From: Platerodrilus igneus | Taxonomy: Eukaryota; Arthropoda; Insecta; Coleoptera; Lycidae | NCBI GenBank assembly: GCA_036346225.1 | Contig: JARFIW010001216.1 | Span: 434,001-498,000 of the forward strand | Reading direction: 5' to 3' | Length of the DNA: 64,000 nt | Part shown: in pieces, positions 11,178 to 23,076 of the stretch | Position numbering within the stretch: position 1 is the stretch's first letter | How the letters are laid out: each line of letters starts with the position of its first letter | Translations under genes and position numbers: made by a program | The notes under the pieces: model-generated | What the model saw: only the letters and a program-made list of their open reading frames with translations | What the model was told of the DNA's origin: nothing | Databases searched by the model: none

Positions 11178-12298
11178 TTAGACTGCGAAGCAATCAAGTA
11201 AAATTCGACAGTTGAATAACTCTCCTTGATAATTTTCAATATAAACGATTACTGTAGACAATAAGATAAGTGATTTGTGAATGTTTGTAGAATAGTTAGT
11301 AAGTGCTATTGAATTACTACTTAAGTTTTCGCTCATTTGCGGTTGTACTTGTGGTGTTTCCTTTTCGTTCAAACTAGTATCTATCTTTTTGAAATGCAAT
11401 AGCGTGTTGTGACAACCTTGACAAGTCATAACCGCCTAACTTACATTCCGAAGCAAAATGAGTATAGTGCAAACAATTTACACAAAGTTTTAATTTGTTA
11501 ACATTCTCTAAACGATCTTTCGCGTTCAAAGCGTTCAATTAAATATGATGAGCGTTTCTACAAAAGCTGCATGAAGGATGATTTTGAACTGAAATGTGCA
11601 GAAATGATTTTTTGTTACTACGATTTTTTTAAAAATTTTTATAGATAGGTTTAGTATTATCATTACGATTGGATGTATCAATACTTTCTAACAACTCAGA
11701 ACGTTTTTGTAAAAAAAGTGATAAAGACAGAAATGGTAGGCAATTCGTCTTTTAAAGAAATTGAATGTTCCTGCCATTCCTTTTTTGTAATGTGATCGAG
11801 CTTTGATTTAAACATATAACTTATTAACGAGTTCCAACTGTGTGTCGGTTCACCAAATGATTTTAGAGCTCATATTTTTCTCTAAATTGTTAACCAAATT
11901 CCGCAACAATACGTGTGACTCTTTTGTGATTGAAGCAACTTCAAAAAGAGCCTGAATGTTTTTCGATTAGACCTTTTTATTTGCAAAACGCCTTTTTAGC
12001 AATAACCACCTGATATCGTAGTTCTCATTTGAAACTTCGATTGAATCCAAAATTTGCTTTGCTTTCCCTTTGAGACAACTGCACAATAGAAGAATTTCTC
12101 TAAGTTACTGAGGCTGGAGTTTTGATCGATCAAAGCCGAAAAAGTGTCATAAAAATGCATCCACTCGTGATAGCCTCCAGAAAATTCTGGCAGAACTACT
12201 TGAGGTAGTTTGACGTTTTTTTGCAATATATTTTGAAAAGTACTAAATGACTGTTGTTCTAAAGCACCTTCACCATCCTTTGCTTTCGCTTTATTCAC
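11178..12298 (-). pseudogene. BEL/Pao gag remnant
   Basis: At 11996..12298 on the minus strand is a gag segment with LPQVVLPEFSGGYHEWMHFY followed by DTFSALIDQ, the DUF1759 signature of BEL/Pao gag. Lower down, around 11400, CQGCHNTLLHFKK is the conserved end of the CCHC-type gag zinc-binding region. Sequence between 11430 and 11995 has lost its frame. The piece does not start at a convincing gag initiation codon. Confidence 0.75.
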
Positions 12299-12745
12299 TG
12301 AAATATGTTATTTAGCCATAGCTACTGTATCATAAAATAAATTTTCAAATGTTTCACGTTCCTCTAAGACTATGGTGCAACTAGCAATCTAGACATTTGG
12401 GAAATACTAACATGATTTAATTGAACAATAACAATGACGCCATACAAGACCGAACATTCATAGATATTTATTTCTCAAAAGATTAGAATTTAAAAAATTT
12501 TTCCAACAATCCTCAGAAATCCTTTACATTTCCAAGACCTTTTAGAAATTTAGGATTCACTGATTTTTGTCTGGTTTTCCCAATTGTTAATCACATCCTT
12601 ATTTATTCCATGTGAATTGAAAAAGTTCTTCAAAACGTGATATTTTTTTATTTTACAAACTGCTAAAACCATATAGCCTCAACATATGTAACAATAAAGC
12701 AACAACAGAGTAACAAAGAAGTTACAACCATAAACAGGGGTTAAA

Positions 12746-14060
12746 CCATTAGTTTATTTAAGTCAGGCGGACCTGAAACTAAATATTATCCATCACAATT
12801 TAAAATAAGCACAAGTACAATGAGATGGTCACAGTATATATGTAGGTGTTTTAAGGGTTTGAGGAAAAGTGATGCAAAGAGAGTTAGTTGCTATTCAACG
12901 TTCTATTTAAAAGCATCAACCTTTATAGCTGGTATTAATTTTTCATTATAATCTAATTATTTTTTATATCAATAAGAAATTGCAGATACAATTTTCGTAG
13001 AGGATCATCTCAACAACAAATACAAAAATTTTGTTATTCAAATATAAAAAAATTTTATGGTTTCCCCAATGTCATATGAATAATCTTAAAAACGCAACAC
13101 TGTTTTTGAATTTATCAACTATCATTTTTATTATCTTCAAGAAATAAGGCATATTGTTTATTATATCAAGTAATATTTAGATAAAAAATACTCGTTGCTA
13201 ATTGCATTCTTACTTTTTCATAGAATAAAAATAAGACACCATGTTTGCTTGGAAAATAGTAAGTTCTAATAATGCAATGGCTAATAACTGCTGTTATTTG
13301 TTAAATAAGACAATCAATACATTCGAAAATTATTACAAAATATTGTAATAGTGATGTAACATATACGATTTTTGCTTTTTAATTTTTAGTTTTAAAAGTT
13401 GATATGCAATATCTGGTAATAAATCAATGTCAAGGAACTGAATTCCCCATATACAAAATAAATGTCATTATCAAGTGAATTTTATACAAGACTGGTGATT
13501 TCTAGTTCATTCTGATAAATTATTTTGATACTTAATTAAAACATTCAAGCAATCATTTAAAATTTCATTAAAATTTACATAATGGCGTATAATATTAAGC
13601 AATATTCTGTGTTGATTGCAAAGTTTTTATAAGTGATTTGATAACATATTGAAAAATCTTGTCACTTATTGTATATGAAAAACATTTTACGTCATTTTAA
13701 TTTGATTTATAATAATAATTAATTTAAACTGACACCGAGTTTTATTTATTTGAAATGACAACAATACTGGTGTTTACATGAATAGATTTAATACTGCAGT
13801 AAATACAAGATATGTGAAAACAAATATTCCAAAATAATTCTCAAAACATATGGTGGTTTGATTACAATTGCAACAAATAGACAGAAATGGGATTCATTAT
13901 GAAATCAAAACCCTGATGATGTTTATTATCCTTATCAAGGAATATAATTTTATAAAAATGAAAGTTTAATAGCAATTCCCAAGAAGTTAGATTAAATTAT
14001 TTTATTTGGTCTATTTTTGTCTAATAAATAAAAAGTGACACAAACAGGCGATAAGTATTA
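12746..14060. other. No gene recognised, AT-rich
   Basis: Very AT-rich, with many poly-A/T runs and stops in all frames. I see no SH3-coding exon of CAP here, although the third SH3 exon of that gene would be expected somewhere below 21498 on the minus strand. Confidence 0.45.
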
Positions 14061-14346
14061 TACCAAGTAGCTCCATGACTTAGTTGGTTTGCATATAACT
14101 ACTAAGCCCAAAATCCAGAGACAAATTTTAGGCAAGCATTTTTCATACGAATATGCCCTTGTTCGAATGAGAGGTAAAATGTAGGACCCGTGTGAGTCTT
14201 GTCACGCACGTTGAAGATTTCTACCTTGCATGGAACAGCAAGGGTTCGGCAAAATTCAAAATTTGCAGGTAAAAAATTCGCTTCTTGGCCAATGTAATAT
14301 CTTCGGGTAGAGCATTAGAAAATCAAATGTAGGGTAACTATTACAC
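14061..14346 (+). mobile_element. tRNA-derived SINE, copy 1 of a tandem pair
   Basis: The head resembles a tRNA: gtagctccatgacttagttg followed by gtttgcat for the A-box region, and a decayed B-box region near 14110. The body has ggcaagcatttttcatac, tgcccttgttcgaatgagag and gtaaaatgtaggac, and the copy ends in aatgtagggtaactattaca. These blocks recur in the same order in the adjacent copy and, inverted, at 62600..62767. The head matches the other copies better than it matches any tRNA I can recall, so this is a retroposon rather than a tRNA gene. Confidence 0.75.
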
Positions 14347-14643
14347 CGGGTGGCTCCCAGGATAAGACAAGTTCATGTATTACTCTTGATCCCAAGGTCC
14401 CTAGGTCGATTCCTGATTGAAAAATGTCAGGCGAGTATTTTTCACACAAAAACCCCCTTGTCTGAATGAAAGATAAAATGTAGGTCTTGTGTGTGGGTGT
14501 TGTTACATACGTTAAACATCCCAACCTTGCTTGAAATTGCAAGGCTACAACAAAATTTAAAATTTCCAGGTAAATAACTCGCTTTCTGGCCATTGTAGTG
14601 GAGCATTTCGAAAAAAATCTAATGTACAGATAATTACTACACC
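14347..14643 (+). mobile_element. tRNA-derived SINE, copy 2 of a tandem pair
   Basis: It begins directly after copy 1 (gggtggctcccagg) and has a B-box-like ggtcgattcctga. The body repeats ggcgagtatttttcacac, cttgtctgaatgaaag and ataaaatgtaggtc. The copy ends with aatgtacagataattactac, like the end of copy 1. The head-to-tail arrangement suggests a dimeric unit or insertion into an existing copy. Confidence 0.75.
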
Positions 14644-15850
14644 TAAAAATTACATTACGCAAAGCACTTTTATTTTCAAGCAAGGTAAAAAGCTATACTC
14701 TGCACATCAATAATCAAATCTCTTGGTTAAGCTTTTTTGTTCAAACGATGGTATACTTTTTGGGGAAAAAACTGGTACAAACATGTTTTATAATAAATAC
14801 TGATTTGATAAAATCAGTTTACCAAAACAGATTTAATTAAAAACGTTTATGCCAAAACCAACCAGCTTTCGTTTTATAAAGTTTACTGACAGTAATGAAA
14901 ATCAACTTTGCTGTCAGTCCTACTAAAACCCTGTTATGCCTCTTTGGCTTCACAAGGTTTTTCTTTAATTTAGAAATAGGAGATTTATAATCAGAATTTG
15001 CCATTATGTCCCATCATTAACTCGAGTAGTGTAAATTAGGGCATTACATATAAAATTGAGGTTTTTAATTTATTGATATACACGGTCTTTTCACACACAC
15101 TTTCACATGTCCAATAAAATGTGCAGTTATTGTATTAATTAGTGAAAACATTTAATGGTTAATGGGAAGACAAGTTCTGTGCGAAAGCGTGTGTCTGGAA
15201 ATTCATCTCAATATATCTTATGGTATCGACATGTTGAAGTATGCAGCAAAGTTTACCTCTGAAATTCCTATCAACTCCTTTTATTTACCATTATCTTTTG
15301 TTCCTAAACTGTAGTAAGTTTCAACAACCAACTTCACTGCAGGAAGTTTTATAAAAAGCAGCATACGAACCTAAAAAAAAACTCAATGCACATTTAGACG
15401 CCAGCATAGGTCTTCCGAGAAGCAAAGAATGCAAGGCCTACTGTAAAATACCTCTATTAATTATAGGTAAGCAATTTCTCTGTTCAGTTTGTAAATTGCC
15501 TTACATTGTATTAAAATTTTTGCAATGTTGCACCACCACCTGTATAGCCATGCCTAGTGTTAAGTCTTAATCTATTACTGTCATTTGACAAGTAATAAAC
15601 TGTTTAAAAGCTATTAGCATAACAGAAAATTTTTCCTTAGTACCTAGCAGAGTCGATACTATGTATCAAGTGCTTCTATAGTTATTCTTCTTGAACAGCT
15701 TTTATGTGTGAAAGTTCAGAGAGCAGAGGAGATGCGAAAATGGCTGGGCAGCACTATTGTATGGAATGTTGATTAAAATGACTATTACAAAATGTTTCGG
15801 ATTATTAATTATTTTTCAATAATAACAGATCAAGTAATAAAAAAAAAGTG
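14644..15850. other. Unassigned; may include a Gypsy LTR
   Basis: No supported gene. The segment just upstream of 15851 would be where the 5' LTR of the Gypsy remnant lies, but I cannot find a second LTR to delimit it. Confidence 0.4.
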
Positions 15851-16068
15851 GCGACTAGTGGGAATTAATGTTTCCACATCAGTTATAGTGGAAATTGAAT
15901 TCTATAGTAATCCACATGTGTGCAAGTAAGCTTGATTGTAATGCTCGCAGTTAAGGTTGGCCGCCTTCTTGTATCAATTTTTTGAGGTTGTGGGAAAAAC
16001 ATTTTGGGTTTGTGAATTAAAGTTATGTAACTGTTATTACATCACTTACTTTAAAGTTTGTTAAAGTT

Positions 16069-16840
16069 ATGGAAATGAATAATAATGACAGAAGCAGAAA
16101 TCGCTATACCGTATATGTTTCACACTTAGGAGTTAGTGAACCTTTCCAGTATTATTTGGAGGCGCTAGAACTGCTTTTTGGGGTTAGTCAGACAAATGAT
16201 GCAGAAAAGGTTGCTATACTGTTGGTGGTAATCGGTTCAGAGATTTACGGTGTACTTAAAAATCTTATGCTTACCGTTGAACCTAAAAATAAAACATTTC
16301 ATGTGTTGATTGAAGCTCTTAAAAAACAATATGTGCCACAACAATTGGAAATAATTGACTGTCTCAAATTTTACATCCGACATCAACAAAAATTTGAATC
16401 AATTATTAAAGACTTCATAGTTGGTAAGAAGCTATCGGCTACGTGTAATTTTGACGAAATTCTCAACAATGCCCTTAAGGATATTTTAATTGATGGTTTA
16501 GGAGACAAAATTATAGTCTAAATTACTTTCTAAACCTAAGTTGGATTTTGAAAAAGTTTAAAAATTATGCATTGATATGGTGCTGATAAAATGCAAAGTC
16601 AGGTTTTCCAAGACATTTCAACAAATTCAAATATCAATAAAGTTTCAAAAAAGAACATCAAATCCAGTTAGGTTCCTGTTGTCTACCATCGGTCAAAAAG
16701 TTTTACTGCCCCACCATTACAAAAAGTGAAGTTTGTTCAAAATGTAAGTGAACCATCATATTTCAAAATGTCGCCGAAATAAATGGAGAGGTTTTGTTTG
16801 TAACCAATATGGGCATCTGGCTAAAGAATTAAAAAAAAGT
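16069..16840 (+). pseudogene. Gypsy gag (broken)
   Basis: The frame from ATG 16069 to a stop at 16519 encodes about 150 residues. It has the layout of arthropod Gypsy gag proteins: YYLEALELLF..., a DAEKVAILLVVIGSEIYGVL helix, then LKKQYVPQ and RHQQ...SIIKDFIVGKKLSATCNF. After a frame change, a CCHC-like sequence (CNQYGHLAKE, near 16800) marks the nucleocapsid. No intact protease follows. Confidence 0.75.
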
Positions 16841-16901
16841 TAACTCTCACAAATAATTTTCCTAACCCTAACTAAAAAACAAATGTGCAAAAATTCTAGG
16901 C

Positions 16902-17030
16902 ATGCTTACGTACATTTCTCGGTACATATCTAATTTCGCCAATAAAACGGAACCATTAAGACAACTTCTACGTAATGAAAATAAACTGCACAAGAAGCAA
17001 AAAGCAGCCTTGGTATTTAATAAGAAATCA
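16902..17030 (+). pseudogene. Gypsy reverse transcriptase/RNase H junction fragment
   Basis: About 40 residues with YISRYISNFANKTEPLRQLL, the connection between the Gypsy reverse transcriptase thumb and RNase H (usually YVxRFIPNxSxxTxPLRxLL). Everything between gag and this point is deleted, and the rest of the frame degenerates. Confidence 0.75.
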
Positions 17031-17712
17031 AGTAAGCTCCTGGATTATGTTATTGTGTACTTTATCTGTAACACAGCTCATGTAACCAAATTTGTAAGCA
17101 TAATACTCTACGTCAAGATCATGCATGATTGACGATGCAGGGAAAGTTTAATCATACAAAATTTGTACCATAATTAGCGTATATATTTATAATACACTCT
17201 CGATCATTCTATTTATTTATTTAGTCACATATACGGATTACACCTTTAATATTGACAAATAATGTTATAAAAAATATTAACAATAACAATACTTCAAAAT
17301 ATTAAACCTAAACATGAATTATAAAATGCATATCAAATTAATAAAATACATAATAAACTACACCACTATGGGGTTATAAACAGCTGATTACACTTTTAAA
17401 TTCTGATTGTGAAATTCCTAATACATTATAATCATGCACATTAGAAGACCTAACCATCCTAGTTAGGGGGCAGAAATAAGTATAATTAACCCTATGATAA
17501 GGCACAAAAACTAATGACGTATCTCTGGTTTACGCAGTGGTATCCTAAGACTAATCAGGCTAAGTAATTCGGAACAATCAATATCTCCTGCCAAAAGTTT
17601 ATACAAAACTAGAAGGTCATTATATTCACGTAGGGTTTCAGAGGTGGTAATTGCAAAACCTGGCGAATGAGGTCATAATCACAATTAAATTTACTAAATT
17701 ACAGATCCCGTC

Positions 17713-18490
17713 TTATATGCACAAAATCTTCGCTTCAAGAGTTCGAATGTATACATTATAATGGGGAGACCAGATCAAAGAGGCATACATAAATATACTC
17801 CGAACGTAACACAAATACAATGTTCCAATCGCTGTTACTGAAAGTTTGCACGCACGTCTAGAAATGAATCCTAATGCTCTTAGAGATTTTGATGTGATAG
17901 TATTAATATGAGGAGCAAAAGATACCTTGCTATCAAAATAAACACCCAGATCGCGCACTGTGTCATCACATTTCAAATACGCTCCATTGATAGAGTATAC
18001 ATACTTAATGGGGTTTCTAGAAGATGAGAAAGTTATACTGCAGCATTTGGAAATATTAAGAAACATCACATTATTCTCACACCAATTATAAAACGAATCG
18101 AGTTCTTTCTGTGGCTCCGACAATCAGATTCACTCCCAACTACCCTGAACAATTTACAATCGTCAACCAATAGTAAGAACTTGCTGCTGGGAAGAAACAA
18201 GCCAAGATCATTTACAAATAAGTTAAATAGCAGGGACCCTAAGTGTGATCCCTGTGGCACTCCAGATAAAACTTCCATAGACACTAAAATAAATTTTTTA
18301 ATCTTTACCGACTATGACCTGCTACTGAGATAACTCTTTAGCCATTCAAGTAAGTAATGCGGAAATCCTATAGCTTTCAATTTTCCTAACAATATGGAAT
18401 GGCTGACTTTATCGAAAGTTTTAGAGAAATCTGTATATATTGAATCAACCTGTAACTCATTTTCCAAAGCAGTGGTAATTGTGTTTTGAT
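17713..18490 (-). pseudogene. LINE reverse transcriptase, distal part
   Basis: Motifs in order on the minus strand are IYTDFSKTFDKVSH (palm motif A with catalytic Asp), LSGVPQGSHLGSLLFNLFVND, then LLVDDCKLF in place of the usual Y/F-ADD (the first active-site Asp of motif C appears as VDD), then LGVYFDSKVSFAPHI and a YVRSIFMYASLIWSPH tail. Frames change at about 18080 and 18290. The VDD substitution and frameshifts mean it is inactive. Confidence 0.82.
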
Positions 18491-18494
18491 AGAC

Positions 18495-19328
18495 TGTTAC
18501 GTGCCAATCAAATTGGCCCTTAAACATTGTTTTAGGTTAATTTTGATGTGCGGAAGTTTCGCGCCATAAATTTAAAAGACTCGGGCGCGTATTTCCGCTA
18601 TGTCACAGTGCGTTGCGCCAGATCGCGCAACGCGAGTGGAGTAGTGACCAAGTGGTGAGAGGTTTCCGTTAGACGCTTGAACGTAGCTGTTTGCCTTTGA
18701 TCTTCAAGGAGTGTGGTCGTGTCAGGTATCGTATCGTGCCATATCTTTACCTATGTAGATTTTCTTGCCTGATTGTCTTTGTTTGTCGACCTTTACCATG
18801 TTCCCGTCTTTCCCTGCATAGGTAGGTAATCTGTAGCCTTGGCGAACCGTACTCCACGACCCTAGACAAGCCGGATGTCCATATTCCGCCGACAGCACCG
18901 GATCAGTACCATCTTTAACTGCCTAAAAAGGGCCAGCATGCCGCCCTTATGGACGTGCTCACGCCGTCGTAACCTATCCTGAAGGACGATTGGCGTAATT
19001 CGTGGGAATCTGGACCTATTATGTGAGTACTTCATAGTTTAATTTGTTCACGGATATAATCAATTGTCTTTAAAGTTATATGTTTCCGATTATTGCGTCT
19101 TAATTTGTGCATTGGTGACGTCATTGGCAGGTGGCCACGCGGAATCTGTAATAAGGTTAGCGCTGCCCTCCGCGAGTGGCGTCGCCCGCTTTATTCATCG
19201 CGCTTGCGCGATGTATTTATGAACTTTTTAATTGTATTTATCGACGTTTTTAAACTGTAAGAATCCGTTTTTAAAACCTAACAATTCGTTTTTTAAACGT
19301 AATAAATGACGTGGTTTAAACCGTAAGA
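18495..19328 (+). mobile_element. Solo LTR, copy 1 (834 bp, 4-bp target duplication)
   Basis: It begins TGTTACGTGCCAATC and ends GTAAGA. It is flanked by AGAC on both sides (18491..18494 and 19329..19332). It matches 26892..27665 over most of its length, with shared blocks ggaagtttcgcgccataa, gtggtgagaggtt and tgcataggtaggtaat. The G+C content is well above that of its surroundings. No internal coding region or second LTR lies next to it, so it is a solo LTR, probably Gypsy-type given TGTTAC..GTAAxA and the 4-bp duplication. It sits inside a LINE reverse transcriptase. Confidence 0.85.
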
Positions 19329-19339
19329 AGACAAGTAGA

Positions 19340-20474
19340 TTAGAAACTATGGATCTTTTCTGAATGAACCCATGCTGGTTATCGCATATTAATTTACAAC
19401 AATGCCAATTTAAGTACACAATTGGTAACCTTTCAAGTAGTTTAGGTATAGAAAACAACAGACATATTGGCCGGGAATTTCTAATATCCTCTTTATTACC
19501 ATTTTTAAAAATGGGTATGACATAACTTGTACTACACATCAATGTAAATTTTTGAAGTTTAAATGTCAAGTTAAATAGGAGTTGAAGTGGTTTACACAAA
19601 GTAAAAATACACCTCTTTGGAAAAATAGGTGAAATCCTGTCAGGATCCATTTGACACCCTATCAGGAAGGGATCTGATACCATTGAATACCTCCTCCATG
19701 CAAAATTATATAAATGGGATATCAACTTATAAATCTGTCATAGAGAGATCAGTATTGAAAACCATGGGAGTATCATTGTAGTTTCATACAAAGTAAGACA
19801 AGAAAGGATTGGCAATATCATCGCCATTATTAGCAATACTATCATCAAGAAACAAGCTCTCAGGTAAATGTTCCCCTTTTAAACTATTAACATAACCCCA
19901 GAATGGTTTTGGATCAGAACAAATCCCTTTATTTACATTGGACATATAAGTAAGATAAGTGAGTTTCATAGCCTGTTTACAAAGGGAGCGTAAATTACTA
20001 AAACATACATAATCAATCTGCAAACGGGTTTTTCTTAAATCTAGCACGTGCTCTCTTCTTCTCATGTATTAATGATATTAAGTCCCTGGAAAATCATCTG
20101 GGGAAGGTAGATAATCTACAAATGTCTACTGGTACAAATTTAACAATGGTAATATTGATTGTTTCATAAAAAGTCCTGACAGACTCATCAATATCTAAAT
20201 TATTCAAAAGAGAATCCTATGCAATTTGTCCAAAATATTCATTTAATGCGATATAATCAGAATTTCTAAAATCTTTATACGTTTCATTAAATTGTAAGGC
20301 TCTACACTTAATAGTAAGAGATAGTTTGCATTCCAAAGCCTTGTCGTGGTAATTGTTGGGCAAAAGACAATCGTTTGCATGCGACATATCAATTGAGTTA
20401 GGTACATTAGCAAAGATTAGGTTTAGAAATACATTGTGGTCATTAGGTATATTATTAAATTGTTTAAACCCCAA
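19340..20474 (-). pseudogene. LINE endonuclease tail and proximal reverse transcriptase
   Basis: 20217..20474 resembles the end of the LINE endonuclease (FKQFNNIPNDHNVFLNLIFAN). 19784..20065 holds the linker with RLCKQAMKLTYLTYMSNV-type sequence and PKPFWGYVNSLKG. 19340..19725 has IPIFKNGNKEDIRNSRPI and DNQHGFIQKRSIVSNLL, the fingers of the reverse transcriptase. Frameshifts separate the three. The 5' end of the LINE is missing or unrecognisable above about 20560. Confidence 0.78.
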
Positions 20475-20560
20475 GAAATTCCATCGGGCGTAGATTAGTG
20501 GAAATGCTCAGTTTAGAGCAGAGATGTAAGAATAATAGGGTCTTCTTTTGTATAAGCTAT

Positions 20561-21497
20561 TGAATAATCAGATAGAACGTGAGGAATTGTTAAGTAACAT
20601 TGGTTTCAGAGCAGTTATAAAAATACAGTACAATGGTGTAATTAACTTAAGAAATATGACTAATTATGTGACAAGATTGTGGTAACTAATATTTCTACTT
20701 TGGTATAGTCCATTCGCTTTAACTTTCAAATGACATCACAACTGAATAAAATACAACATTGCCAATGTTAGCTTAATTCATAACATATTTAATGAAAGAT
20801 ATGGGAATATTTCCTTGGCAAGAAGAATTGGTGGCAACACTGTACAGAATTGCCAACCTTTATTGTGTTAAATGACAGTATCATTCAAGCACAAATCTAG
20901 GTATTTATTTGCATACAGTTGCCAACACTTCATTACTACATTTGACGTCATCCCAAAGTTAAATCGAATGGATTATAGTATTGATATATTTACATACAAC
21001 TATGGCAACTACAAAAGTTAGTTCTTGAATTGTCCAGTAATTATTAAGGTAAACTATCAACGCTCTCAAGTATTGTATTCTGTTATAGTTTATTTAATTT
21101 ATACTTTGTGTTTACATTTTTGTGAATGAATAAATAAATAAATACATGAAATTAATAGTGGCTAATTAAACGTATGAGTAGTAAGCATTCCAAACACTCA
21201 TAACATTGTGTACTAACCTCTGAATATCATCTACAAACTGGGTGTTTGATAGAACATATGTCCACTACAATAAGAAATTGTAATGTTTAATGAATAAAAA
21301 CAGACAAGCGAAAAATGTACGAATGCTACAATAATGAATAATCTCAAAAACCATCCATTTGCAACCACATATTTGTTAAGATTTTTTTTTCATATTTCAC
21401 CCCCTCTCTCATACAAATTTGTCAAACTTCCTTAACTGTCGGTATAGAAATAAGTTCGAATATTAGCTTGAAAAGTTATTTAAAATTCAATACTTAC
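20561..21497. other. Intronic or downstream sequence of CAP; nothing named
   Basis: AT-rich, without a long frame. One splice-bounded 47-bp segment on the minus strand (21218..21264) is discussed as a candidate exon in the findings. Confidence 0.45.
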
Positions 21498-21994
21498 GGT
21501 ACAGGATCTGCATGTGTATCAATATGCAATGCTTGGTTAACAGGATTTCTAGCATGTATAACAGACTTGCTTAAAGAACCATAACTGGTTCCATTCATTT
21601 GTTGGGGTTTACTCCGATAGCTCGATGCAAGCTGTTGTTGATGAGGAAGCGATGGTGTATAACTATGGCTTCCCATTGATTCCTTTCCACTGGCAGATCC
21701 ATTTAATAACAGAGAATGTGCAGCTGGAGAAGAGACTGGTTTATTGCTTGTATGGATGGGTGGTGGATTGGCAGGATCAATTAATACATCAACATATGAA
21801 ATAGGAAATATTCCTTTTCTGGCACCAATTCTCCCTTCGTACCAATTATCATCTACTTTTCTTATAATTACTACCAATTCGCCTTTGGCTAATGATAATT
21901 CCAGATTAGTTTGTGCTATAAAATTAAACTTCGCCCTTGCCTGTCCTTCATAAGGTTTACGAGGGGTTGATTTTGCACCATCAAATGGAATTAT
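21498..21994 (-). CDS. CAP/SORBS-family adaptor, exon with second SH3 domain
   Basis: On the minus strand an AG acceptor (21995..21996) and a GTAAGT donor (just below 21498) bound a 497-bp exon open throughout. The first about 20 residues lead into an SH3 domain: AKFNF (ALYDY box), ELSLAKGELV, DDNWYEG (Trp of the ligand groove) and GIFPISYVDV. A proline/serine-rich linker of about 75 residues follows and ends in DTHADPVP, the sequence that normally precedes the third SH3 domain in SORBS/CAP proteins. Entry phase is 0 and exit phase is 2. CAP/vinexin/ponsin adaptors bind vinculin and other proline-rich partners at adhesion and muscle attachment sites. The preceding exon is at 43471..43773. The third SH3 exon is not found in this window. 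Confidence 0.9.
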
Positions 21995-22589
21995 CTACAA
22001 AGTATAATGATTATAAAAACTATAAGCAATACTTTTAAATAAAGTATGACACTGCAAATGCCATAATAAAATTATTATCCTATGAAGTTATAATCAATAT
22101 TTAGAAAAAGTCAAGCTTTTAATTGTATGTTCACATGGAAAGAGTTAAAATTTCTGGAAGTCTATAGAGCTACATTTAAAATGACAATAGAGTTTGTAGA
22201 TGTATAGTTTTTCTATTATAATACTTTTATTATGTTTATAATTATAAAGATAAGCCATAACATTACGTAAATTAGTCCTTAATGCTACATTATAAAATAA
22301 TAATAACGAATCACAAAATGCGACACTAAACTTCTAAAACATAGAAGTAGAAATAACAATTGTCAATCGTCATACTTATTATTCTCTTACACCATACAAA
22401 TCAAATAGACACACCACACGCATATCCTTCCCCTAGCAACACCTTTATATACATATGCTTCTGTGTGTATAGTAACCATGGCAATTGTGTTAATTTTTGG
22501 TAACTGTCATGTCATTATTAAAAAAAGAATAAAGTATCATTAATAAACTCAAGCAATTTTATTCTTCCAAAAAGATAGATTACATATTT
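21995..22589 (-). other. Intron sequence of the CAP gene
   Basis: The 21.5-kb intron between the two CAP exons starts here (its 3' end on the minus strand). This part holds the polypyrimidine tract and acceptor, and no other recognisable feature before the RTE insertion. Confidence 0.6.
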
Positions 22590-23076
22590 AGAACATCCTT
22601 GCAATTATTTACCAAATATGTGTATATCCATTTCGAATGGACCTGTACCTTGCCGAAGTTTTAAATTACTAGAACAGGTGAAATGGCTTGCGTGTTCTAA
22701 TGAGCTAAAGAGCCAAACTACAGGTCCAACCAAAGTAGTAGGGTCGTTAGTGAGGAACTACACTAAGACAGGTTTCCAAAAGAGGGCAGCGGCTCTTTCG
22801 GTACTTAAATTGGCAGAGACCATAGGGGTCGGTATAACAGTCTAAAACACACTACCGCGATGTGGAAGGCAACGGGAAACCACCACATTATCTCCCAAGT
22901 ACACAGCGTACTTAAATTGTAACAAACATGATGGCATTCTCTGGGATAAAAGATTCCGGAGTTAAAATAGTCCCCCATTCGGATCTCCGGGAGGGGACTA
23001 CTTCGGAGGATGCGATCGGAAAGTTAAAATTAAGAGTCGGGAACATTCTGCGAGTGGAGCGTGGAATGTTAAAAGT

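Larger units (their letters stand above)
5143..12745 (-). mobile_element. Decayed BEL/Pao LTR retrotransposon, host of a nested DNA element
   Basis: Read on the minus strand, the order is gag (DUF1759-like), CCHC-like remnant, protease, reverse transcriptase, RNase H, integrase and the DUF5641-type C-terminal domain. This is the BEL/Pao order. All parts are broken by frameshifts and stops. The reverse transcriptase is interrupted by the TIR element at 8230..10447. The LTRs are not cleanly definable. Only weak similarity remains between sequence near 5143..5245 (acaatgaggccattcaagac) and near 12426..12745 (acaatgacgccatacaagac), so the outer limits are approximate. Confidence 0.7.
15851..17030 (+). 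mobile_element. Deleted Ty3/Gypsy element
   Basis: A primer-binding-site-like TGGCGACTAGTGGGA at about 15851 is followed by a gag frame, a zinc-knuckle remnant and then, after a large internal loss, a short piece of reverse transcriptase/RNase H junction. No flanking LTR pair is recognisable. Confidence 0.65.
17206..20560 (-). mobile_element. Jockey/CR1-group LINE, split by a solo LTR
   Basis: The minus strand carries a 5'-truncated LINE. An endonuclease tail is near 20217..20474, a linker at 19784..20065, reverse transcriptase at 19340..19725 and 17713..18490, and a 3' end near 17206 with an (aaat)n-type tail (aaataaataaatag on the minus strand). The solo LTR at 18495..19328 interrupts the reverse transcriptase. 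Removing it rejoins the FI/NLLVF part to the NTITTALENELQVD part. Confidence 0.8.
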
